Shown here: in pieces, positions 21,220 through 30,465 of the stretch
How the letters are laid out: each line of letters begins with the position of its first letter
Numbering within the stretch: the stretch's first letter is position 1
Source: Salmo trutta
Lineage: Eukaryota > Chordata > Actinopteri > Salmoniformes > Salmonidae
Length of the DNA: 64,000 nucleotides
Reading direction: 5' to 3'
Assembly: GCF_901001165.1 (NCBI RefSeq)
Contig: NW_021823445.1
Coordinates: 188,501 to 252,500 of the forward strand
Position numbers and translations under genes: made by a program
The notes under the pieces: generated by a model
The model's input: the letters and a program-made list of their open reading frames with translations, nothing else
Told to the model about the DNA's origin: nothing
The model's database searches: none

Positions 21220-21696
21220 TCATTGTTGTTGGCCTACCACTGTTGTGTCGTCAGCAAACTTAATGATGGTGTTGGAGTCGTGTTTGGCCACACATTCATG
21301 GGTGAACAGTGAGTACAGGAGGGGACTGAGCACGCACCCCTGAGGGGCCCCAGTGCTGAGGATCAGCGTGGTAGATGTGTTGTTGCCTACCCTCACCACC
21401 TGGGGGCGGCCCATCAGGAAGTCTAGGATCCAGTTGCAGAGGAAGGTGTTTAGACCCAGGGTCCTTAGCTTATTGATGAGCCATGTGGGCACTATGGTGT
21501 TGAAGTAGTAGGATTCAATCTTAGTCCTGTATTGACGCTTTGCCTGTTTGATGGTTCGTCTGAGGGCATAGCAGGATTTCTTATAAGTGTCGGGATTAGT
21601 GTCCCCCTCCTTAAAAGCGGCAGCTCTAGCCTTTAGCTTGGTGCAGATGTTGCCTGTAATCCATGGCTTCTGGTTGAGAACTGTACGTACGGTCAC
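21220..21696 (-). pseudogene. LINE reverse transcriptase domain (internally deleted)
   Basis: 158 codons on the minus strand. The start is the linker after the endonuclease (QKPWITGNICTKLKARAAAF, RTIKQAKRQYRTKIESYYFN). It then jumps directly to the middle of RT (STIVPTW-like, read here as NTIVPTWLINKLRTLGLN), so fingers and motif A are deleted. Motif B is present as TGAPQGCVLSPLLYSLFTHE and motif C as KFADDTTVVG with both catalytic Asp. Downstream, 21185-20985 gives MWCQDNNLSLNLCKNKELIV and 20882-20667 gives ITGAKLPVIQDLYTRRCQKK. It is missing about 200 residues of RT, so inactive. Confidence 0.8.
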
Positions 21697-22031
21697 TTAT
21701 TGATGAAGCCAATGATTGAGGTGGTGTACTCAATGCCATTGGATGAATCCCGGAACATATTCCAGTCTGTGCTAGCAAAACAGTCCTGTAGCGTAGCATC
21801 CGCGTCATCTGACCACTTCCGTATTGAGCGAGTCACTGGTACTTCTTGCTTTAGTTTTTGCTTGTAAGCAGGAATCAGGAGGATAGAATTATGGTCAGAT
21901 TTGCCAAATGGAGGGCGAAAGAGAGCTTTGTATGCGTCTGTGTGTGGAATAAAGGTGATCTGGTGTTTTTTCCTCTGGTTGCACATGTGACATGCTGGTA
22001 GAAATGAGGTAAAACGGATTTACATTTGCCT

Positions 22032-23530
22032 TAGGGATGCATGATATATTGGTAAGCATATCGGAATCGGACGATATTAGCTAAAAATGACAACATCGGC
22101 CCGATGTCTAGTTTAACGCCGATATGCAAAACCAATGTCAAAGCTGACGTGCATACCTATATAACGTAGGTCGATGACGTCACGAAAAATACAGTGGTAC
22201 ACGTGCAACACAGCATTCCTAACCTAGCCCACAATGTCTGCTGTGTGGATCTATTTTGAAGTTTCAAAGGAAGATAACAAAAAGGCCATATGCAATGTTT
22301 GTGCTGCTATTATTTCCCTAGGAGGGGAGAAAGTGAAATCTAAAATACCACAAACCTAATTCCTCATTTGAAAGTGCATCAACCCCAGACGTTCAGCGGC
22401 TACTTAGAACAAAGGCAGAAAACAACAAAGCGCACACTTCCAACTAAACAAGTTCAAGTCGAGCAGTCATTTGAAAGAGTGAGAAAATTTCAGCGAGACA
22501 ACTCAAAGGCGAAATCCATTAAAGCCAAGATAATGGAATCATTGCCCTTGACAATCAACCGTTCTCTGTCGTGGATGATGTTGGCTTTCGCCGACTGGTC
22601 GAGCACCGGTACACACTACCAAGTAGGCGCTATTTTTCAGATGTTGCCCTACCGGAGTTACACAGTATTGTTGAAACTCACATCCACGAGCTACTTGCTA
22701 TGGGTGTCACTGCTATTAGCTTCACGACTGACATTTGGACCAGCGATGTCAGCCCCAGGAGCATGCTGAGTCTGACAGCACAGTGGGTCGACGAGGATTT
22801 CCTACTGAGGTAAGCCGTATTGCATGCTCAAGAATGTGCTGGTTCTCATACCGCTGGTGCCATTTCAATGGCATTTGAGAACATGTATAAAACTTGGAAA
22901 CATGAATACACTCCTAGCTCCATTCGAACAACTGACTGGAGAAATAAGCTCATCAACTGCGTCTGCAGCAGACGTGATACCCTCCGTCATGGCATTGAAA
23001 CGCCTGCTCAACAAAACTGCAGACAGACCGTGGGGTTAAAACTTGGAAAAGTATTCTACAACAGGCTATGAACAAGTGATTCGGTGGCATTCTGTCTGAG
23101 CCTCTTTACTGTGTCGCCACCATGCTCGATGCCAGGTACAAGGATCGCTACTTCGATGCAGACAAGAAACAGGGTTTACGTGAAATGGATGGAAACGGAC
23201 ACAGTTACAGTGCGCACCGAGGAAGAGGACCCATGACAGAAGAGGTCACGGACAGAGTTGAAACTTCACCGCTTGACATGCATGATGAAATCCTGGTTGA
23301 GAATAAAACGACTGAACAAATGAACAACGAAACAGCACAGCAAGTAAGTGAAAGAAAAAGGTTTTGATTATGTTTTACTGGTAATGGGGACATACGTAAA
23401 TGCCAACAAAATAACTTTTTGGTCAGTATGTGAGTGTTTCAACTATTTAACTGAACTAGAATACTTAAAAGGCAGCAAAAATGTTAAATATCGGTATCGG
23501 TCAAAAATTTCTAATCTGTGCATCCCCAGT
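22032..23530 (+). mobile_element. hAT-type (ZBED-like) DNA transposon, degraded
   Basis: Terminal inverted repeats TAGGGATGCATGAT (22032) and, inverted, GTGCATCCCCA (ending about 23530). Flanks ATTTGCCT and GTTCGCCT look like a decayed 8-bp target duplication, and removing the element restores LINE sequence. The interior encodes an N-terminal BED-type zinc finger (MSAVWIYFEVSKEDNKKAIC, then NVCAAIIS), a core part at 22571-22813 (VDDVGFRRLVEHRYTLPSRR-type text, then TDIWTSDVSPRSMLSLTAQW), and MLDARYKDRYFD at 23122. Frames shift repeatedly. Family is hAT-Ac/ZBED-like by these motifs. Confidence 0.85.
22571..23367 (+). pseudogene. hAT transposase remnant
   Basis: Pieces of the RNase H-like transposase. 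22571-22813 contains DDVGFRRLVEHRYTLPSRRY and GVTAISFTTDIWTSDVSPRS, the first catalytic Asp region. 22824-23039 continues in another frame as LIPLVPFQWHLRTCIKLG and KRLLNKTADRPWG. 23122-23367 begins LDARYKDRYFDADKKQGLRE. Several frame changes and short deletions remove the C-terminal dimerisation region. Not functional. Confidence 0.75.
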
Positions 23531-24537
23531 TCGCCTGCATTAAAGTCCCCGGCCACTAGGAGCGCCGCTTCTGGATGAGCAGTTCTCTTGTTTGCTTATG
23601 GCCTTATACAGCTCGTTGACTGCCATCTTAGTGCCAGCATCGGTTTGTGGTGGTAAATAGAAGGCTACAAATAATATAGATGAGAACTCTCTTGGTAGAT
23701 AGTCTGGTCTACAGCTTATCATGAGGTATTTTACCTCAGGCAATCAATAACTTGATGCTTCTAACACACCAACAGCGTCATTGTGCAAAATAGTATGCAG
23801 CATCATCTGGATATGTCTGCAACAAAAGTTCAACATTCACCTTCTGCTACCATTTCTGCCAAGTCATCTACACATACAGTTTAACGCATATGTTCAATAA
23901 ATCCAACGTATGGACCACACCAAACGCACTGCAACTGCAACGCAATGCTGCATGGCAAACGCAGTGTTTCATTGGAAATTAATGTCATTCTGGTGTACCA
24001 AAATGCAATGACGCTGTTGGTGTGTTCGAAGCGTGAGACTTCTTTAATATTAGATAACGCGCACCAACAGTTATTGACAAATAGACACACACCCCCACCC
24101 CTCGTCTTACCAGACGTAGCTGCTCTGTCCTGCCGAAACACGGAGAAGCCAGCCAGCTCTATATTATCCGTGTCGTCGGTCAGCCAAGTCTCGGTGAAAC
24201 GTAAGATATTTCAGTTTAATGTCCCGTTGGTAGGATAGTCTTAATTGTAGATCGTCCAGTGTGTTTTACAATGATTGCATGTTGGCCAATAATACCGAGG
24301 GTAGTGGTGGTTTACCTACTCAGCAAATTCTTACAAGGCACCCAACCCTCCTCCCCGTCTTTTCTTCATGCTGATGATGGGGATTTAGCCTTGTCTCAAC
24401 AAAGCAGTATATCCTTAGCATCGGACTCATTAATTTCACACGTTATCTAGATAAGATCACAGCCCCAAGACATGCTAACCTTTCACCATTACAATAACAG
24501 GGGAGGTTACAGTATGAGGACTGACTCAGCTGTTTAC

Positions 24538-24622
24538 CTGAATGCTTTGTTGAGCGTCTGGTAGTTGAAGTGGTCTGGAGCTAAGCCTATCACCACAGCG
24601 TTGGGTTCGGATGTCTCCAGAC
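24538..24622 (-). CDS. HDHD2: HDHD2 coding exon 3
   Basis: Minus-strand exon of 85 nt: acceptor AG at 24624-24623 after TTGTGCTGC, donor GT at 24537-24536. With one base from exon 2 it encodes GLETSEPNAVVIGLAPDHFN then YQTLNKAF and two bases of the next codon. This is the HDHD2 segment following the cap-domain start. The next exon is not in the window: everything to the left down to position 1 is transposon sequence, so intron 3 is at least 24.5 kb. That is unusual for a small gene and is explained by nested insertions. Confidence 0.85.
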
Positions 24623-24804
24623 CTGCAGCACAACATGGATAGAAGATGCTTTATAGATTTAAAACTACACCTGCATCTCAAATGGCACCATATGCCCTAT
24701 ACAGTGCACTACTTTTGACCAGGGTCCATACAGCTCCATTGGGATGCATTCTAAATGTAAGTTAGTTTGCAATCTGCTCTGCCTCATCTAGCCCTCGCTC
24801 TCAC

Positions 24805-25013
24805 CTGAGAAGTCCTCCAGTGCACTGTCCGCCACCAGCAGTAGGGGGCGTAGTTGTCTCTGCTCCACGAGGCTCCTGGCTGCTGTCAGGGACGTGAAGA
24901 TCTCCTGCTCCTGGATGTCGAAGTTCAGACTGTGGAGACGCTCCACAAGGTTCCTCTTACACTCCTTAGTGGTGTTGGTCACAAACTTCACCGCTACAGA
25001 GGACTGACGCAAC
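24805..25013 (-). CDS. HDHD2: HDHD2 coding exon 2
   Basis: 209-nt exon on the minus strand, acceptor AG at 25015-25014 and donor GT at 24804-24803 (CAG|GTGAGA). Joined in frame to exon 1 it encodes LRQSSVAVKFVTNTTKECKR and then NLVERLHSLNFDIQEQEIFT, SLTAARSLVEQRQLRPLLLV, ADSALEDFS. VKFVTNTTKE is HAD motif II (Thr/Asn). The pattern, with LTAARSL and LRPLLL, is that of HDHD2 rather than the related LHPP. No stop or frameshift is seen and splice sites are canonical, so the gene appears intact here. Confidence 0.9.
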
Positions 25014-25237
25014 CTAGTGTATAAATCACAAACATAGAGACCGTGTGACTTCAGAAGAAACTCACAGAATTAAGGACTGGGTGAATATGGGGACTGAGGC
25101 ATGCTGCAGAACAAATCTCAGACGTATTTGTGATTTCTTACTTTCAGATGGAACCAGAGGGTTGTGTGAGCAGCTCAGGAGAAAGTGGCTGGGTGAGTAC
25201 TGAATAACAAGGATAACAGGGTTCTGGGCAGACTGAC

Positions 25238-25338
25238 CTGTTGAGGGCGTCTTGTGCTCCAGGTACGGCTGTGTCTTCTACATGGAGGGTTCCACTCAGG
25301 TCAATCAGCACTGCCTTCAGAGCCCGTCTGGTCGCCAT
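25238..25338 (-). CDS. HDHD2: HDHD2 first coding exon
   Basis: Start ATG at 25338-25336 on the minus strand. 101 nt encode MATRRALKAVLIDLSGTLHV then EDTAVPGAQDALN plus two bases, with donor AG|GTCAGT at 25238/25237. VLIDLSGTLH is HAD motif I with nucleophile Asp13. The position normally taken by the second Asp is Ser15, which I recall as typical of HDHD2. HDHD2 is a predicted cytosolic HAD phosphatase-like protein of unknown physiological substrate, about 260 residues in vertebrates. Exons 1-3 here cover about the first 130 residues. A non-coding exon and promoter probably lie near 26.3-26.6 kb. Confidence 0.9.
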
Positions 25339-25417
25339 GACACCAGGTACCTATGTACTGTATACATACACCCTTAGTGATAGAGATAAATCCATGCACA
25401 TAGAGATCCTATTCAAT

Positions 25418-25840
25418 TAGTTGAGTATCTGGAGCATCAGCATTTGTAGTAATGAACCCACAAATGCTGATGCTCCAGATACTCAACTAGTCTAAAGGCC
25501 AGTTTTATTGCTTCTTTAATCAGAGCTCTGCTAACATAATTGCAAAATGGTTTTCTAATGATCAATTTGCCTTTTAAAATGATAAACTTGGATTAGCCAA
25601 CACATCGTGCCATTGGAACACAGGAGTGATGGTTGCTGATAATGGGCCTCTGTACGCCTATGTAGATATTCCATAAAAAAATCTGCCATTTCCAGCTACA
25701 ATAGTAATTTACAACATTAACAATGTCTACACTGAATTTCTGATCAATTTTATGGTATTTTAATGGACAAAATGTTTAGATTTTCTTTAAAAAACAAGGA
25801 CATTTCTAAGTGACCCAAAACGTTTTAACGGTAGTGTAGT
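25418..25840. mobile_element. Tc1-like remnant with perfect 30-bp foldback
   Basis: 25460-25840 matches the left arm of the Tc1 element at 45790-46742 (AAATGCTGATGCTCCAGATA onward, ending AACGTTTTAACGGTAGTGTA, the terminal repeat). The transposase is missing. Immediately before it, 25418-25447 is the exact inverse of 25460-25489, with a 12-nt loop. It lies upstream of the HDHD2 first coding exon, probably in intron 1. Confidence 0.75.
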
Positions 25841-25937
25841 TATTATATTAGTGCTGCTGTTACTGTATCCATCACCAACATAGTGGATTAAACACAACAG
25901 GGCTAAATATACTGAGGCTGTGTTGCTGCCAGGACAA

Positions 25938-25942
25938 AGCAC

Positions 25943-26000
<58 letters not shown>

Positions 26001-26001
26001 T
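25938..26001. repeat. Compound microsatellite (TG)n(TA)n(CA)n
   Basis: A run of TG dinucleotides, then about 12 TA dinucleotides, then about 11 CA dinucleotides. The order makes it self-complementary. Confidence 0.95.
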
Positions 26002-26484
26002 CTCTAAATAATAGGGGATTACACAGCTGAGTTTGCGCTCCATGCAGGGGGTTTGTGTAACTAACATAGTGGTGGCAGGGTAATGCTAGGAAGACATGGG
26101 GATGATGGGGGTGTGTGTGATCATCGTACATAGGCCTTATTTGGATAAAGGTTCTCTGTATAATCAAGAAAACTAGGAAATAAATAAATCTAGTAGCTAA
26201 ATCAACCGGTAGGCTTTATTCTGGTTGCCAACGTATCTAAAGAAAAAGTCAGAGCTGCAACAGGGTAAGCAAGCAGACCAACGATACAGGCTAACTAGCA
26301 AACAGGGAAACACCGAGCTAGCTACTACTAAAGTGTTGTTTGAGAGTTGCCGTAGTTTCTATCAATGTAATGTTTAAGAAAGATTCATAAGGTAGTGTGT
26401 AAAGAAATACCAAAACTCCAGTACTTGGAAAACATAGGCTAAGTACGGTATGAAGTTTCGCAACGGCACCTTCCAGCCAACGCT

Positions 26485-26570
26485 TGTAGAATGTAAACAA
26501 AGCTCTGTGACGTCAACATGTTGCGGTCCTTCCGGTGGACTGGAATATTTAGCCGCCTGTCAAACTGCCT
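26485..26570 (-). promoter_or_regulatory. Possible HDHD2 promoter
   Basis: A consensus CRE palindrome TGACGTCA at 26508-26515 and an ETS-type CCTTCCGG at 26528-26535 lie 13 bp apart, about 1.2 kb upstream of the HDHD2 start codon in a stretch without transposons. CRE plus ETS is common in TATA-less housekeeping promoters. Assignment to HDHD2, rather than to a divergent gene, is inference. Confidence 0.4.
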
Positions 26571-27172
26571 GTTTCAATTTGGTTTGATCAACGAGAGGCT
26601 GTTTCTGTATAATAATAACACAACAATAACATATCAACTATTGATGATCGTCTTCTAATGGGGAAGATGAATAATCACACGCACGCCCACGTGTTATTCT
26701 CCTATTATCCATTAATAATTTAAAGGGTTATATGAAACAGATTAGCTACCGGGTTATTGCGTTCATAGAATTTTTTATTTATTTATTTATTTCACCTTTA
26801 TTTAACCAGGTAGGCAAGTTGAGAACAAGTTCTCATTTACAATTGCGACCTGGCCAAGATAAAGCAAAGCAGTTCGACAACATACAATAACACAGAGTTA
26901 CACATGGAGTAAACAACATACAGTCAATAATACAGTAGAAAAAAAAATAAGACTATATACAATGTGAGCAAATGATGTGAGATAAGGGAGGTAAAAGCAA
27001 AAAAATGCCATGGTGGCAAAGTAAATAAAGTATAGCAAGAAAAACACTGGAATGGTAGATTTGTAGTTTGAAGAAAGTTCAAAGTTCTAATATAAATAAT
27101 ATGGTGCAAAGGAGCAAAATAAATAAATACAGTAGGGGAAGAGGTAGTAGTTTGGGCTAAATTATAGATGGG

Positions 27173-28255
27173 CTATGTACAGGTGCAATGATCTGTGAGC
27201 TGCTCTGACAGCTGGTGCTTAAAGCTAGTGAGGGAGATAAGTGTTTCCAATTTCAGAGATTTTTGTAGTTCGTTCCAGTCGTTGGCAGCAGAGAACTGGA
27301 AGGAGAGACGACCAAAGGAGGAGTTGGCTTTAGGGGTGACCAGAGAGATATACCTGCTGGAGCGCGTGCTACAGGTGGGTGCTGCTATCGTGACCAGTGA
27401 GCGGAGATAAGGGGGGACTTTACCTAGCAGGGTCTTGTAGATGACCTGGAGCCAATGTGTTTGGCGACGATTATGAAGTGAAGGCCAGCCAACGAGAGCA
27501 TACAGATCGCAGTGGTGGGTTGTATATGGGGCTTTGGTGACAACACGGATGGCACTGTGATAGACTGCATCCAGCTTGTTGAGTAGGGTATTGGAGGCTA
27601 TTTTGTAAATGACATCGCCGAAGTCGAGGATTGGTAGGATGGTCAGTTTTACGAGGGTATGTTTGGCAGCATGAGTGAAGGATGCTTTGTTGCGAAATAG
27701 GAAGCCAATTCTAGATTTCACTTTGGATTGGAGATGATTGATGTGAGTCTGGAAGGAGAGTTTACAGTCTAACCAGACACCTAGGTATTTGTAGTTGTCC
27801 ACAAATTCTAAGTTAGAACCGTCCAGAGAAGTTATGCTGGATGGGCGGGCAGGTGCAGGCAGCGATCGGTTGAAGAGCATGCATTTAGTTTTACTTGTGT
27901 TTAGGAGCAGTTGGAGGCCACGGAAGGAGAGTTGAATGGCATTGAAGCTCGTCTGGAGGGTTGTTAACACAGTGTCCAAAGAAGGGCCAGAAGTATACAG
28001 AATGGTGTCGTCTGCGTAGAGGTGGATCAGAGATTCACCAGCAGCAAGAGCGACATCATTTATGTATACAGAGAAAAGAGTTGGCCCAAGAATTGAACCC
28101 TGTGGTACCCCCATAGAGACTGCCAGAGGTCCAGACAGTAGGCCCTCCGATTTGACACACTGAACTCTGTCAGAGAAGTAGTTGGTGAACCAGGCGACGC
28201 AACCGTTTGAGAAACCAAGGCTACTAAGTCTGCCGATGAGGATGTGGTGATTCAA
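27173..28255 (-). CDS. LINE ORF, 3' part: RT motifs B-E and C-terminal domain
   Basis: 360 codons beginning NHHILIGRLSSLGFSNGCVA, the direct continuation of the 737-codon frame. Contains motif B (VSMGVPQGSILGPTLFSVYI), motif C (HLYADDTILY, both catalytic Asp present), motif D (LNTSKTKCMLF), motif E (YKYLGVWLDCKLSF) and the C-terminal region (LDAVYHSAIRVVTKAPYTTH, then SSFGRLSFQFSAANDWNELQ). It ends at a normal LINE stop, followed by about 400 bp of 3'UTR. Only the frameshift to the upstream frame prevents a complete protein. Confidence 0.9.
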   Translation of the reverse strand: MNHHILIGRLSSLGFSNGCVAWFTNYFSDRVQCVKSEGLLSGPLAVSMGVPQGSILGPTLFSVYINDVALAAGESLIHLYADDTILYTSGPSLDTVLTTLQTSFNAIQLSFRGLQLLLNTSKTKCMLFNRSLPAPARPSSITSLDGSNLEFVDNYKYLGVWLDCKLSFQTHINHLQSKVKSRIGFLFRNKASFTHAAKHTLVKLTILPILDFGDVIYKIASNTLLNKLDAVYHSAIRVVTKAPYTTHHCDLYALVGWPSLHNRRQTHWLQVIYKTLLGKVPPYLRSLVTIAAPTCSTRSSRYISLVTPKANSSFGRLSFQFSAANDWNELQKSLKLETLISLTSFKHQLSEQLTDHCTCT

Positions 28256-30465
28256 GAGTCAAAAGCTTTGGCCAGGTCAATGAATACGGCAGCACAGTAT
28301 TGTTTCTTATCGATGGCGGTTACGATGTCGTTTAGGACCTTGAGCGTGGCTGAGGTGCACCCATGACCAGCTCTGAAACCAGATTGCATAGCGGAGAGGG
28401 TGCGGTGGGATTCGAAATAGTCGGTAATCTGTTTGTTGACTTGGCTTTCGAAGACCTTAGAAAGGCAGGGTAGGATGGATATAGGTCTGTAGCAAATTGG
28501 GTCAAGAGTGTCACCTCCTTTGAAGAGGGGGATGACAGCAGCTGCTTTCCAATCTATGGGAATCTCAGACGACACGAAAGAGAGGTTGAACAGGCTAGTA
28601 ATAGGGGTTGCAATAATTTCGGCAGATAATTTTAGAAAGAAAGGGTCCAGATTGTCATGCCCAGCTGATTTGTAGGGGTCCAGATTTTGCAGCTCTTTCA
28701 GAACATCAGCTGAATGGATTTGGGAGAAGGAGAAATGGGGGAGGTTTGGGCGAGTAGCTGTGGGGGGTGCAGTGCTGTTGAATGCAGTAGGGGTAGTTAG
28801 GTGGAAAGCATGGCCAGCCGTAGAAAAATGCTTTTTGAAATTCTCAATTATAGTGGGCTTATCGGTGGTGACAGAGTTTCCTATCCTCAGTGCAGTGGGC
28901 AGTTGGGAGGAGGTGTTCTTATTCTCCATGGACTTTACAATGTCCCAGAACTTTTTAGAGTTGGAGTTGCACGAAGCAAATTTTTGTTTGAAAAAACTAG
29001 CCTTGGCGTTTCTAACTGCCTGTGTGTATTGGTTTCTAACTTCCCTAAAAAGTTGCATATCGCGGGGGCAGTTCGATGCTAATGCAGAACGCCACAGGAT
29101 ATTTTTGTGTTGGTTAAGGGCAGTCAGGTCTGGGGAGAACCAAGGGCTATATCTGTTCCTGGTTCTAAATTTCTTGAAAGGGGCATGCTTATTTAAGATG
29201 GAGAGGAAGGCATTTTTAAAATATAACCAGGCATCCTCTACTGACGGGATGAGGTCAATATCCTTCCAGGATACCAGGGCCAGGTCGATTAGAAAGGCTT
29301 GCTCGTTGAAATGTTTCAGGGAGCGTTTGACAGTGATGAGTGGAGGTCGTTTGACCGCTGACCCATTACGGGTGCAGGCAATGAGGCAGTGATCGCTGAG
29401 ATCTTGGTTGAAAACAGCAGAGGTGTAATTAGAGGGCACATTGGTTAGGATGATATCTATGAGGGTGCCAGAGTTTGCGGCTTTGGGGTTGTACCTGGTG
29501 GGTTCATTAATAATTTGTGTGAGATTGAGGGCATCAAGCTTGGATTGTAGAATGGCTGGGGTGTTAAGCATGTCCCAGTTTAGGTCGCCTAGTAGCACGA
29601 GCTCTGAAGATAGATGGGGGGCAATCAGTTCACATATGGTGTCCAGAGCACAGCTAGGGGTCGAGGGGGGTCTATAGCAGGCGGCAACGGTGAGAGACTT
29701 GTTTTTGGAGAGATGGATTTTTAGAAGTAGAAGTTCAAATTGTTTGGGTACAGACCTGGAAAGCAGGACAGAACTCTGCAGGCTATCTCTGCAGTAGATT
29801 GCAACACCGCCCCCTTTGGTCGTTCTATCTTGTCTGAAAACGTTGTAGTTAGGGATGATGATTTCACAGTTTTTGGTGGACTTCCTAAGCCAAGATTCAG
29901 ACACAGCTAGGACATCCGGGTTGGCAGAGTGTGCTAAAGCAGTGAATAAAACAAACTTAGGGAGGAGGCTTCTAATGTTAACATGCATGAAACCAAGGCT
30001 ATTATTGTTACAGAAGTCATCAAAAGAGAGCGCCTGGGGAGTAGGAGTGGAGCCAGGCACTGCAGGGCCTGGATTCACCTCTACATCCCCAGAGGAGCAG
30101 AGAAGAATAAGTTTGAGGGTACGGTTAAAAGCTATAAGAATTGGTCGTCTGTGACGTCCAGAATAGAGAGAAAAAGGAGCAGGTTTCTGGGGGCGATAAA
30201 ATAGCTTCAAGGTATAATGTACAGACAAAGGTATGGTGGGATGTGAGTACAGAGGAGGTAAACCTAGGCATTTAGTGATTATGAGAGAGATATTGTCTCT
30301 AGAAACATCATTGAAACCAGAAGATGTCATAGCATGTGTGGGTGGAGGAACTGAGAGGTTGGATAAGGTATAATGAGCAGGGCTAGAGGCTCTACAGTGA
30401 AATAAGCCAATAAACACTAACCAGAACAGCAATGGACAAGGCATATTGACATTAAGGAGAGGCAT
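28252..30465 (-). CDS. LINE ORF, 5' part: leader, 2A-type motif, endonuclease, RT N-terminal
   Basis: 737 codons from ATG 30465. Residues 9-24 (PCPLLFWLVFIGLFHC) form a strong hydrophobic segment like a signal peptide. Residues 125-134 read SGDVEVNPGP, which fits the 2A consensus D-V/I-E-x-N-P-G-P (codons 30087-30064), preceded by LKLILLCS. The APE endonuclease follows: HVNIRSLLPK, VLAVSESWLR (catalytic Glu), ACYRPPS, LLGDLNWDM, LSDHCLIACT. From about residue 560 RT begins: LDPYKSAGHDNLDPFFLKLS, AAAVIPLFKGGDTLDPICYR, SGFRAGHGCTSATLK, and motif A VFIDLAKAFDS. There the frame ends on a premature stop; the protein continues at 28255 one frame over. If the 2A acts, ribosomes would release a 133-residue leader and a separate endonuclease-RT. 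That is inference from the motif. No separate ORF1 is seen upstream. Confidence 0.9.
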   Translation of the reverse strand: MPLLNVNMPCPLLFWLVFIGLFHCRASSPAHYTLSNLSVPPPTHAMTSSGFNDVSRDNISLIITKCLGLPPLYSHPTIPLSVHYTLKLFYRPQKPAPFSLYSGRHRRPILIAFNRTLKLILLCSSGDVEVNPGPAVPGSTPTPQALSFDDFCNNNSLGFMHVNIRSLLPKFVLFTALAHSANPDVLAVSESWLRKSTKNCEIIIPNYNVFRQDRTTKGGGVAIYCRDSLQSSVLLSRSVPKQFELLLLKIHLSKNKSLTVAACYRPPSTPSCALDTICELIAPHLSSELVLLGDLNWDMLNTPAILQSKLDALNLTQIINEPTRYNPKAANSGTLIDIILTNVPSNYTSAVFNQDLSDHCLIACTRNGSAVKRPPLITVKRSLKHFNEQAFLIDLALVSWKDIDLIPSVEDAWLYFKNAFLSILNKHAPFKKFRTRNRYSPWFSPDLTALNQHKNILWRSALASNCPRDMQLFREVRNQYTQAVRNAKASFFKQKFASCNSNSKKFWDIVKSMENKNTSSQLPTALRIGNSVTTDKPTIIENFKKHFSTAGHAFHLTTPTAFNSTAPPTATRPNLPHFSFSQIHSADVLKELQNLDPYKSAGHDNLDPFFLKLSAEIIATPITSLFNLSFVSSEIPIDWKAAAVIPLFKGGDTLDPICYRPISILPCLSKVFESQVNKQITDYFESHRTLSAMQSGFRAGHGCTSATLKVLNDIVTAIDKKQYCAAVFIDLAKAFDS

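Larger units (their letters stand above)
20573..24482 (-). mobile_element. LINE (minus) in HDHD2 intron 3, hosting ERV and hAT
   Basis: APE-type LINE read right to left: endonuclease from about 24460, RT at 21696-21000, C-terminal region to about 20670, and 3'UTR continuing beyond the retrovirus at 10388-9886. The hAT element interrupts it at 22032-23530. Endonuclease pieces include FRQDRAATSGKTRGGGVCLF (24141 downward), SSILFVAFYLPPQTDAGTKM, and KALFRPPFGKSDHNSILLIP. Frames are broken in several places. It starts 55 bp beyond the HDHD2 exon 3 donor, in sense orientation with that gene. Confidence 0.85.

Noticed and set aside
20930..21263. 108-codon plus frame
   Set aside because: Antisense to the LINE RT C-terminal region.
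26318..26500. 60-codon minus frame upstream of HDHD2
   Set aside because: Short, not conserved in any family I know, and probably within 5'UTR or promoter sequence.
28760..29392. 210-codon plus-strand frame
   Set aside because: Antisense shadow of the LINE endonuclease and linker on the minus strand.
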